A stretch of 44,883 nucleotides of DNA from Terriglobales bacterium. Its GTDB lineage: Bacteria; Acidobacteriota; Terriglobia; Terriglobales; Acidobacteriaceae. The notes under the pieces are model-generated. The model did not search any database, was not told where the DNA came from, and worked only from the letters and a program-made list of their open reading frames with translations. A program made the translations under genes and the position numbers. Positions 33,615-41,529 of this stretch are shown one piece after another. The stretch covers positions 1 to 44,883 of the forward strand of contig JAICWP010000031.1 in the NCBI GenBank assembly GCA_025934735.1. The letters run 5' to 3'. The stretch's first letter is position 1; each line of letters opens with the position of its first letter.

Positions 33615-36600
33615 ATGATGAGGCGCTGTGCCCTGCTGTTTGCTGCGTTATTTTGTGTTGTTTCCTTTCTGCCCAGAACAGCATTGAGCCAAGCCGTCTA
33701 TGGCAATATTTTCGGCACCATTACCGATCCCAGCGGGGCGGCGGTGCCCAATGCCAAAGTGACCATCACCGATCTTGCCAAGGGCACGGTTGATACGGTC
33801 ACGACCAACGCCACCGGCAATTACACGGCTACCCACCTCATTCCTGACAACTACTCCGTCAAGGTGGAGGCTGCGGGTTTTAAGGCGGCTGAGCAGAAAC
33901 CGATCGTGGTGATGGCCGATACCGGCGCACGCGTGGATTTGGCCCTGCAGATTGGAGAGGTGACGCAGGCCGTGGAAGTGACCGGCCAGGCGCCGCAGCT
34001 CAAGACGGACCGCGCCGACGTGGCTGTCGAATTCAACCAGCGATACGTCGAGAACCTTCCGCTGCTGAACCGCAACTTCACCTCGCTGGAACTGGCTTCG
34101 CCGGGCACACAGAAGCTGGTGGGCTGGAGCCACGCCGCCACGGAGAACCCGCAGGGCAGCCAGCAGATTTTCGTGAACGGGCAGCACTTCAGCGGCACCG
34201 GGTACGAGTTGGACGGCACCGACAACCAGGACCCCATCCTGGGCATCATCGTGGTGAATCCCAACATTGACGCGGTGCAGGAAACCAAGTTCGCTCTGCA
34301 GAATTATGACGCCGAGTTCGGCAAGGCCGTAGCCGGCGTGGTGACCACGCAAACCAAGTCGGGCAGCAACGACCTGCACGGCAGCGGCTTCTGGTTCCGG
34401 CGCACGGATGCCACGGCCGCCCGCGATCCCTTCACTCAGTACGCACCCGATCCGGTAACCGGACGCATGATTCCTTCGGCGAAGTGGAACCAGTTCGGCG
34501 GCACGATCGGCGGCCCCATCCTGAAGGACAAACTGTTCTTCTTCGGCGATTACCAGGGGACGCGGCAGACCAACGGCATCAGCAACCAGTTGACGATCCC
34601 AACCTCGCGGGTGCTGAGCACCTGCCTGGCAGGATCAGGATTCTGCGATCTCAGCCAGTACCAGCCCTTCATTGGGAACGGCACAGCGGGTGACCCGACT
34701 AACTACATCTACGATCCGGCCAGCAGCGCAGCGCCGGATGGTTCGGGACGCGCGGCGTTTTGCGGCGCGACCGAAGTGCTGAACCCGACGCCGGCGACCT
34801 GCCCGACTCCATTCCTGATTCCGGTAGGTAAGCTTTCGCCCCAGGCGCTGAACATCCTGAAGCTCTTCCCGCAGCCCACCAATGGCAACGTGCAGAATAA
34901 TTTCGTGGGTGCCGGCTCGGGGCCGTTCAAGCAGAACAGCTTCGATACCCGCATTGATTACCAGGCTTCGCAAAGCGTGCACGTGTTCGGGCGCTTCAGC
35001 CTGGACTACTTCGATCTGTCGGGCAAGGGGGCACTGGGGGCGCTGGGCGGAATCGGTTTCGGTCCCGGCGGCTTGAACGGAACGGCGAGAACGCACAACT
35101 ACAGCCTGGCCACCGGCTTCGACAAGGTGATCAGCAGCACGCTGCTCACCGACTTCCGCTTCGGATATTTCAAGTACAATCCCATATCCCTGAAGGGCGA
35201 CCAGGGCACCAACCCGGCGACCGGTTTCGGCATTCCGGGCATGAACCTGGGCGATGTGACCACCTCGGGGCTGCCGGCGTTCTTCATGGATGGCATGATG
35301 TCGAGCTTCGGCGACGGCCTGAACATCACCCGCTGCAACTGTCCACTCACGGAGAGCGAGCAGCAGTTCCAGTTCGTGAACAACTGGACCAAGGTGAAAG
35401 GCAACCACCAGATCAAATTCGGGGCGGATATGCGCTATGCCATGAACCTGCGCATCCCCAGCGACTCCAACCGCACCGGACAGTTGAACTTCAACCACAA
35501 CGTCACGGGCAACAACGGCAATGGCGGCCTTGACCTGGCCACCTTCCTGCTGGGCGACGTCAGCTTCATGGACCGTTTCGTCAGCAGCAGCTTGAACGCT
35601 GCCGAGCGCCAGAAGCGGTTCTTCTATTACGGCCAGGATACTTGGCGCGTAACTCCGAAACTGACCGTCAACTACGGCCTGCGCTGGGAGATTTACTGGC
35701 CGGAGACGGTGAATGGGAAAGGGCAAGGCGGCTTCGCCAACCTGACGCAAGGCATCATCCGTGTTGCCGGCTATGGCCCGTACGGCACTAACGGGAACAT
35801 CAGCAATGACTGGCACGCCTTTGCGCCACGCCTGGGCGCGGCTTACGAACTGAATAACAAAACCGTGATCCGCATGGGTTACGGGCGCAGCTTCGACATC
35901 GGCGTGTTCGGCTCGAATTTCGGGCACACCGTAACCCAGAACCTGCCGGTGCTGGTGGACCAGAACGTTACGGCGACCAATTGCCCAACGTGCACTTTGA
36001 GCGGCACACAGGATCGCATTCCGGTGTTTACCCTGGCGCAAGGGCCGCCGGCGTTCGTGTTTCCGACTATCCCCAGCAATGGGGCGTTCCCGCTGGCAGG
36101 ACCGAACGGCGACACCCAGCCGAAGATTCGTCCGCCGTTCCAGCGCCTGCCCACAGTGGACGCGTGGAACCTGACGGTACAGCGGCAATTGAGCAACTCA
36201 ATGAGCGCGGAAATTGCCTACGTGGGCAGCAAGGGCACGCACATTTTCGCCGGCACGGGGCCGTCGTATAACGCGAACCAGCCATCGGAAGTCGGCTTCG
36301 CGCAGAATGTGCCGCAGGCGCAGCGCCGGCCGTTCTACAACCACTTCACCTATCCCGGGTTCATTGACCCCACAACCGGCACAACGCTGGTGTGCTGCTC
36401 CATTGACTTGGGCTACCTGGGGAACGACGCCAGCAATAACTACAACTCGCTGCAGGTGCGGTTCAATAAGCGTTTCTCCCAGGGATTGCAGTTCCAGGCA
36501 AACTACACTTGGTCGAAGTCGCTGAACTACGACAGCAACTACTACATTGATAACCCGTCAGTCGCTTATGGTCCGGACGACATGAACCGCAAACACGTGT

Positions 36601-37202
36601 TCATCTTCAATGCGGTTTATACTCTGCCGTTCGGCCGAGGAAAGGCCTATGCGGCCAACGCGGGGCGGGCTCTGGATGCCGTGATTGGCGGCTGGGAGCT
36701 GAGCACCACCACCAACTGGAGCAGCGGCTTGCCCTGGACGCCCAGTACGTCGGTGTGCGGGAACGAACAAGATGTGGGCGTCTGCCGGCCCGCTCGGGGG
36801 AGCGGCAGCTTCCCAGTAGGCGCGGGCTCGCTGGATGTGATCAACCACTGGGTTCCGTACTTCACACCGCAACCGCTGGGAGGCGCCTTTACCGATCCAG
36901 GCTTCGGCAGGCTGGGCACCGCGGGCCGCAACATCATGGTGGGGCCGCGCTCCTTTACATCCGACCTGTCGCTGATGAAGAATTTTAAGGTGACGGAACG
37001 GCTGAACGCGCAGTTCCGGATGGACGCTTTCAACGTATTTAACCATCCGGTGCTGGGCTTCAACGCCAACCAGGGGAACTTCTGTATTGACTGCTCGCCG
37101 ACCAGCAATGCGGGCAAGATTACAGACATCGAGGCCGACGCTTCGCCGGGTTCGACCACAGGCATGCGCCAGATCGAGTTTGCCTTGCGCTTCCAGTTCT
37201 AA
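33615..37202 (+). CDS. Oar-like TonB-dependent receptor with carboxypeptidase-regulatory domain
   Basis: 1195 residues from the chosen ATG, which follows GGGGAGG. A signal peptide (about 1-25) precedes the CarboxypepD_reg-like Ig fold (about 28-112; GTITDPSGAAVPNAKVTITD, NYSVKVEAAGFK). The plug follows (about 118-260; RYVENLPLLNRNFTSLELAS, VVTTQTKSGSNDLHGSGFWF), then a very long beta-barrel ending in IEFALRFQF. This family is heavily expanded in Acidobacteriota and resembles the Myxococcus Oar protein. Its cargo is usually unknown, and links to protein or oligosaccharide transport have been proposed. It has its own promoter region, a CRP-like palindrome and a strong terminator, so it is probably transcribed alone. 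Confidence 0.92.
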   Translation: MMRRCALLFAALFCVVSFLPRTALSQAVYGNIFGTITDPSGAAVPNAKVTITDLAKGTVDTVTTNATGNYTATHLIPDNYSVKVEAAGFKAAEQKPIVVMADTGARVDLALQIGEVTQAVEVTGQAPQLKTDRADVAVEFNQRYVENLPLLNRNFTSLELASPGTQKLVGWSHAATENPQGSQQIFVNGQHFSGTGYELDGTDNQDPILGIIVVNPNIDAVQETKFALQNYDAEFGKAVAGVVTTQTKSGSNDLHGSGFWFRRTDATAARDPFTQYAPDPVTGRMIPSAKWNQFGGTIGGPILKDKLFFFGDYQGTRQTNGISNQLTIPTSRVLSTCLAGSGFCDLSQYQPFIGNGTAGDPTNYIYDPASSAAPDGSGRAAFCGATEVLNPTPATCPTPFLIPVGKLSPQALNILKLFPQPTNGNVQNNFVGAGSGPFKQNSFDTRIDYQASQSVHVFGRFSLDYFDLSGKGALGALGGIGFGPGGLNGTARTHNYSLATGFDKVISSTLLTDFRFGYFKYNPISLKGDQGTNPATGFGIPGMNLGDVTTSGLPAFFMDGMMSSFGDGLNITRCNCPLTESEQQFQFVNNWTKVKGNHQIKFGADMRYAMNLRIPSDSNRTGQLNFNHNVTGNNGNGGLDLATFLLGDVSFMDRFVSSSLNAAERQKRFFYYGQDTWRVTPKLTVNYGLRWEIYWPETVNGKGQGGFANLTQGIIRVAGYGPYGTNGNISNDWHAFAPRLGAAYELNNKTVIRMGYGRSFDIGVFGSNFGHTVTQNLPVLVDQNVTATNCPTCTLSGTQDRIPVFTLAQGPPAFVFPTIPSNGAFPLAGPNGDTQPKIRPPFQRLPTVDAWNLTVQRQLSNSMSAEIAYVGSKGTHIFAGTGPSYNANQPSEVGFAQNVPQAQRRPFYNHFTYPGFIDPTTGTTLVCCSIDLGYLGNDASNNYNSLQVRFNKRFSQGLQFQANYTWSKSLNYDSNYYIDNPSVAYGPDDMNRKHVFIFNAVYTLPFGRGKAYAANAGRALDAVIGGWELSTTTNWSSGLPWTPSTSVCGNEQDVGVCRPARGSGSFPVGAGSLDVINHWVPYFTPQPLGGAFTDPGFGRLGTAGRNIMVGPRSFTSDLSLMKNFKVTERLNAQFRMDAFNVFNHPVLGFNANQGNFCIDCSPTSNAGKITDIEADASPGSTTGMRQIEFALRFQF

Positions 37203-37222
37203 GCTTCGATTACTCTCTTGCG

Positions 37223-37253
37223 GAGGGAGCCTGTATGGCTCCCTCTTTTTTTT
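37223..37253 (+). terminator. Rho-independent terminator of the Oar-like receptor
   Basis: A perfect 9-bp stem GAGGGAGCC / GGCTCCCTC with loop TGTAT is followed by eight T residues, 20 bp after the stop codon. Confidence 0.92.
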
Positions 37254-37354
37254 GGCCCAGGCTGCACGCCCCTGAAGGGGCTCAGAATCCCTGGGGGTAC
37301 GGTTGTCCCGGGGCTTACGACCTGGGAAGAGGATGCTCGGGCCGTGGGAGATTC

Positions 37355-39229
37355 TTACTGAGCCTTGGAGCCCTTCTGCACCCGAACCTGCTGCAGCAGA
37401 CGCAAGTTATCCTTAGCGATCTGGTTATCGGGATCGAGGCTGAGGGCTCGCCGCAGATGGGCCTCGGCAGCGGCGTATTCCTGCTGCGCGGCCAGGACCG
37501 ATCCCAGGCGCGCCTCGGCATCGGCGTCGTTGGGCCGGCGCTGCAGGACCTGCTCAAACTGCCGGGCGGATTCGGCGAACTGGCCGGTGAAGGCCAGCGC
37601 CGAGGCCAGGTTATAGCGCGCATCGAGATAGTCGGGGTCGGCTTGGACGGCCTGCTGCAGTCGCAGTACGGCATCCTGCTTGCGTCCAAGTTGCAGCAGG
37701 GCCGCTCCCAGGCTGTTGAGGGCGGTGGCGCTTCCGGGGCGCTGGGCAATGGCACGCTCAAACCTGGGGACGGCGTTGGCCGGCTGCTGGCGCGAGAGCA
37801 TTAGCGCGCCCAGATTGTAGTTAGCGGCGTAATCGTTGGGATCGTGCACCAGCTTGTGCCGCATCAGCGCTTCCTGCAGCACCGTACGTCCGTCTCCGCC
37901 GCCGGGAGCAGGGCTGGGCACCACCTGCAGGGAAAGATGCGCCATCTCGTCCATGGCCATGTTGCCGGCCATGACCCGCTGGGGGGGATGGTGGGGATTG
38001 TGCGGGTTCTGCTCCGAGTTGTCGTAGCTGTAGCGCATGGAAATCACGCTGCCGGCGGGGAGGAACACAGGCTGCTTATAGCGATAAATGCCCTGCCAGG
38101 CAGGGTCCCATCGGGGGATCAGCAACAGCCATTTGCGCGAGCCGTCCGGCAGGGTGGCGTAGGCTGCCAGGCGCTTGCCGAGATAATGGGCGTGGGGATA
38201 GACCGCGTAAGCCCGCACAGCCAGCGGCAGCTTGAAGTCGTCCCCCACCTGGAAATCGCGGGCCCCGGCTGGAATGTTGAGCTCGTCATCGCGGTCCAGT
38301 TGCAGCAGCATGGGGTTGAGCGTGGGCTTCTTGTCTGAGAAATAAAGCCCGATGGTGGGCTGGATGGGTACGGGAGTGCCTGAGGGCCGCAGGTGGATGT
38401 TGAGCACCAGGTCGGTGCCGGGCGAGAGGCGCCAGGTCATGTCCTCAGGCTCACGCCAGATGGGAATGCCGGGTTTCCAATAAATGAAGTGGCCCTCCGG
38501 TTCGAAGGCATCGCTCTCCATCTCCACATCCATGCCGTCAAACCCGGGGCCGGTGCCATGATGACGCGCTTCCATGCGCCGCGCCGAGTGGGTGCGATCA
38601 ATCAGCAGGTTGGCATGGTGAGTGACCTTGGGATTGCCGGGATGAATCTCCACCGCTCTTACATAGTGGGTGCTAGTAACCGGAACCTGGAAGATGAAGT
38701 TGTGGTAAACGTCCATGCCCTCGGCGGGCACCACATAGCCGGGCGGGGCTTGCAGGATGAGATCGGGCTTGCCGCCCTGCCAGCCAGAAGCCAGCTTCGG
38801 AGGTGGAGGCGCCTGGGCGAGATTGCCCGCCGGCGCTCCTTGGTCGGCCCAGCGGGCAAGGATGGTGATTTGTTGCTCAGTCAGGCGAAGCTGATCGGCG
38901 AAGGCCACCGCCGCGGGATCAGGCAGCCACGGGGGCATGATGCGGTTGCGGGTGACGAACGCAATTTGCCGCGCGTGCTGCCTGGCATCCTCATAGGTGA
39001 CCAGCGACATTGGGCCTGACCCGCCGGGCTGGTGGCACTGCACGCAGTTGGCATAGAGGATGGGAGCCACGTCGTGGCTGTAAGTGGGATGCTGAGGCGC
39101 TGATTTCGCAGGGGTAGAAGGCGATTGTGCCGCTCCGCCCAAGGCGATGGCCGCGCCCGCCAGCACTAAGGTCGGGAGTGCTAAACAGCGATTCACGCGG
39201 TCAACCCAATCACGCAGGGCACGGCACAT
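37355..39229 (-). CDS. Cytochrome c / PHM-like copper monooxygenase / TPR fusion
   Basis: 624 residues. An export segment lies at about 15-34. A c-type heme site CVQCH is at 62-66 with a likely distal Met at M98 (RIMPPW). A two-domain copper type II, ascorbate-dependent monooxygenase-like region follows (about 150-440), then four or five TPR repeats (about 455-615). All six copper ligands of peptidylglycine alpha-hydroxylating monooxygenase have counterparts: H204/H205 (VTHHANLL) and H279 (LNIHLRP) for CuH; H346/H348 (YPHAHYLGK) and M429 (DEMAHLSL) for CuM. The heme may supply electrons in place of ascorbate. The substrate is unknown. Divergent from another secreted TPR protein; convergent with the Oar-like receptor. 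Confidence 0.85.
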   Translation of the reverse strand: MCRALRDWVDRVNRCLALPTLVLAGAAIALGGAAQSPSTPAKSAPQHPTYSHDVAPILYANCVQCHQPGGSGPMSLVTYEDARQHARQIAFVTRNRIMPPWLPDPAAVAFADQLRLTEQQITILARWADQGAPAGNLAQAPPPPKLASGWQGGKPDLILQAPPGYVVPAEGMDVYHNFIFQVPVTSTHYVRAVEIHPGNPKVTHHANLLIDRTHSARRMEARHHGTGPGFDGMDVEMESDAFEPEGHFIYWKPGIPIWREPEDMTWRLSPGTDLVLNIHLRPSGTPVPIQPTIGLYFSDKKPTLNPMLLQLDRDDELNIPAGARDFQVGDDFKLPLAVRAYAVYPHAHYLGKRLAAYATLPDGSRKWLLLIPRWDPAWQGIYRYKQPVFLPAGSVISMRYSYDNSEQNPHNPHHPPQRVMAGNMAMDEMAHLSLQVVPSPAPGGGDGRTVLQEALMRHKLVHDPNDYAANYNLGALMLSRQQPANAVPRFERAIAQRPGSATALNSLGAALLQLGRKQDAVLRLQQAVQADPDYLDARYNLASALAFTGQFAESARQFEQVLQRRPNDADAEARLGSVLAAQQEYAAAEAHLRRALSLDPDNQIAKDNLRLLQQVRVQKGSKAQ

Positions 39230-39348
39230 GGGAAAGGCGTCGGCATTTTATCGCCTTTTGCCCCGGGGGAACAATCGCGCCATGCCGAAGAGGTGGCCCG
39301 GATCACAAAATGGCCGGGTGAGGTAGTATTTCGATTGCGGATACCACC

Positions 39349-40386
39349 ATGTTCTTAGGATTATTGCTTCTCTTCCCCCTGCTGGGCCAGGCCGCCAGCC
39401 CAGGACCGCCTGCAGCACCGAAAGCACCTGCCCAGGCCTCAACGGAGACTGCGACGGCTAATCCAGCGGCCACATTCGCCCAGGCGCAGGGTTTGGTTGA
39501 CCGCGGCCAATTCGACGAGGGCATCTCCCTTCTGCGGCAGTTGCAGGCGCGGGACCCGAAAACGAAGGGCCTGAATCGCGAGTTTGGCGTCGCCTACTAC
39601 AAGCACAGCGACTTCATGAGCGCGGCGGGGTACCTGCAACAGGAGCTGCAGGAGGATCCCAGCGACAGCGAGGCTACCCAGCTGCTCGGACTCTCTTACT
39701 ACTTCTCGGGCAAGCCGGCGCAGGCAGTTCCCTTATTGGAAAAGGTGAACTCTTGGTATCCCTCCGCCAACGTGGATGCCAGTTACGTGCTGGGCATCTG
39801 CTACATCCAGCTGCGCAACTATGACCAGGCGCGCAAGGCGTTCGCCGCCATGTATGGGGTAAAACCCGATTCGGCTCCAGCCTACCTGTTCGCGGCGCGC
39901 ATGCTGCTGCGGGAGGAATTTGACCCTATCGCGGAACATTATGCCAAGCAGGCCATCGCCATTGATCCCAAGCTGCCGCTGGCGCATTACTTTCTAGGCG
40001 AACTTTATCTTTACAAGTCGCGGATTCCGGAATCCATCGAGCAATTCCAGCAGGAGCTGGTGCTTGATCCGGCGCACGCGCCCACCTATTACAAGCTCGC
40101 CGACGCCTACACGCGGGTGATGAAATGGGATGATGCCGAACGGCTGCTGCAGCGTTCCATCTGGCTAGATTCCACCGCCAGCGGACCCTACATCCTGATG
40201 GGCAAGGTGCTGCTGAACAAGGGCGAACCGAACCTGGCCGTGCGCACTTTAAAGCACGCATTGCAGATGGATCCCAACAATTACATTACCCACCATTTGC
40301 TGGGGGAATCTTACCGGGCGCTCGGCGAGGCACAGCAGGCGTCAGATGAGCTGAAGCTGGCTGGGCAGTTGGAATCGAAACAATAG
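39349..40386 (+). CDS. Secreted TPR protein
   Basis: 345 residues with a signal peptide (MFLGLLLLFPLLGQA) and an Ala/Pro/Thr-rich linker (about 16-40). About eight TPR units follow, to the C-terminus (for example REFGVAYYKHSDFMSAAGYL, AHYFLGELYLYKSRIPESIE, ITHHLLGESYRALGEAQQAS). Likely an exported scaffold. It starts 119 bp from the start of the heme-copper-TPR gene on the other strand, so the two may share regulation and act together. Confidence 0.85.
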   Translation: MFLGLLLLFPLLGQAASPGPPAAPKAPAQASTETATANPAATFAQAQGLVDRGQFDEGISLLRQLQARDPKTKGLNREFGVAYYKHSDFMSAAGYLQQELQEDPSDSEATQLLGLSYYFSGKPAQAVPLLEKVNSWYPSANVDASYVLGICYIQLRNYDQARKAFAAMYGVKPDSAPAYLFAARMLLREEFDPIAEHYAKQAIAIDPKLPLAHYFLGELYLYKSRIPESIEQFQQELVLDPAHAPTYYKLADAYTRVMKWDDAERLLQRSIWLDSTASGPYILMGKVLLNKGEPNLAVRTLKHALQMDPNNYITHHLLGESYRALGEAQQASDELKLAGQLESKQ

Positions 40387-40426
40387 GATTGACGAGGCGG
40401 GCTACGCCCGCCCTGGCCGGGGCAGA

Positions 40427-40517
40427 GCCCCGGCCCCACACAGGGCGAGCAGAGCCCCGGAACCACACAGGCGCCCCGGCCCCACACAGGGCGAGCAGAG
40501 CCCCGGAACCACACAGG
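40427..40517 (+). repeat. Tandem 46-bp direct repeat, two copies
   Basis: The unit begins GCCCCGGCCCCACACAGGGC and recurs exactly 46 bp later (40427 and 40473). Each unit contains internal sub-repeats of the AGAGCCCCGG(A/C)(A/C)CCACACAGG kind. It lies between two convergent genes. Confidence 0.8.
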
Positions 40518-40545
40518 TTGGGTAGAGCGCCGCCCCCGGCACAAA

Positions 40546-41529
40546 TTAGTGCTGGTCTTCTGCTTTGGCTATACCCACGTATTTATCGGCGCCGCCGTAA
40601 TACAAGAGCCAGCGCTCGCCGCTGCGCACCAGGCCTTCGACGAAAACCACGTTGGGCACCTGGCCAATCTTCTCCCATTCTTCTTGGGGCTGGAAAATCG
40701 GAGTGTCCGAGCGCGCCCGCACCTTGGCAGGATCGTTTTTGTCGAACAACACCCAGCCGGTGCGGTAAACCAGGTGCTCATCGGCACCGTTATAGATGAG
40801 GAAGATGCCATCGCGGGTGATGACCGGGGGTGGTCCTGGTTCTACAACACGCGAGTCGAACTGCCCGGGGCGCCGCGCCAGCACAGGTTGAGGGAGCGCG
40901 TCGGTCCAGTGCAGCAGGTCGGTGGACCACGCTAGGCCCATCTGGTCGGTGTCGTCGGCCTTGGTGCCCAGGTAGTACATCCACCATTTCCCGGCAATCT
41001 GGCGCGGGACGATGGCGCCGGACTTGGTCCACTTCACATTCCACTTGCCTTTGTAAGCGGGCAGAAGAATGCCGCGGCGCTGCCAGTGAATAAGGTCTTG
41101 GGAGGTAGCCAGGCAAAGCTGAGCGTCGCGCTTGTTGTACCCGGTGTAAGTCAGATACCAGAGGCTGCCGATCTTGACGAGGCGAGGGTCCTCCACGCCG
41201 CCATCTTTTTCATAGTCCGCTTCCGGAACAAGAACGGGCTGCGTGCGGCGGGTGAAATGAACGCCATCGCGGCTGGTCGCGTAACCCAGCCGCGAAGTGC
41301 CGCTCTTATCCTGAGCGCGATAGAGCATGACGAAGCGGCCGCCATCCTTAACCACGGCTGGATTAAACACGCCGGCGGATTCAAAGCCGCTGCCCAGCGG
41401 GGTAAGGATGGGCTGGCGCGAGAGCCGCTTCCAGGGACCGAAAGGCGGGGTGAACTTCGAGCCGTTCGCGGACAATAAGACCGCGACAGCGGCGAGCAGC
41501 AAAAGGAATCTGGCCAGGCGCGAAGTCAT
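40546..41529 (-). CDS. Exported GH130-family mannoside hydrolase/phosphorylase
   Basis: 327 residues from the ATG that overlaps the trehalase stop by 4 bp. A signal peptide covers about 1-22. A five-bladed beta-propeller of the GH130 type follows: GVFNPAVV, MLYRAQD with SRLGYATSRDGVHF, the catalytic EDPR motif at 113-116 (D114 is the expected acid), LTYTGYN, VEPGPPPVITRDGIFLIYNG, and FVEGLV with LLYYGGADKYVGIA. Most characterised GH130 enzymes are cytoplasmic beta-mannoside phosphorylases; exported members tend to be hydrolases, so I infer hydrolysis of mannosides or related glycans in the periplasm. Translationally coupled to trehalase. Confidence 0.82.
   Translation of the reverse strand: MTSRLARFLLLLAAVAVLLSANGSKFTPPFGPWKRLSRQPILTPLGSGFESAGVFNPAVVKDGGRFVMLYRAQDKSGTSRLGYATSRDGVHFTRRTQPVLVPEADYEKDGGVEDPRLVKIGSLWYLTYTGYNKRDAQLCLATSQDLIHWQRRGILLPAYKGKWNVKWTKSGAIVPRQIAGKWWMYYLGTKADDTDQMGLAWSTDLLHWTDALPQPVLARRPGQFDSRVVEPGPPPVITRDGIFLIYNGADEHLVYRTGWVLFDKNDPAKVRARSDTPIFQPQEEWEKIGQVPNVVFVEGLVRSGERWLLYYGGADKYVGIAKAEDQH

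Noticed and set aside
34635-36188. 517-codon open frame on the minus strand
   Set aside because: It lies wholly antisense to the Oar-like receptor barrel and its translation shows no domain, signal or motif.
37264-37330. Fifth copy of the three-hairpin repeat downstream of the Oar-like receptor
   Set aside because: Only GCCCC-TGAA-GGGGC and a loose CCCTGGGGGTACGG/CCCGGGGC segment match; too degenerate to call.
40427-40517. Possible CRISPR array
   Set aside because: Only two direct units with no unique spacers, and no cas genes in the window.
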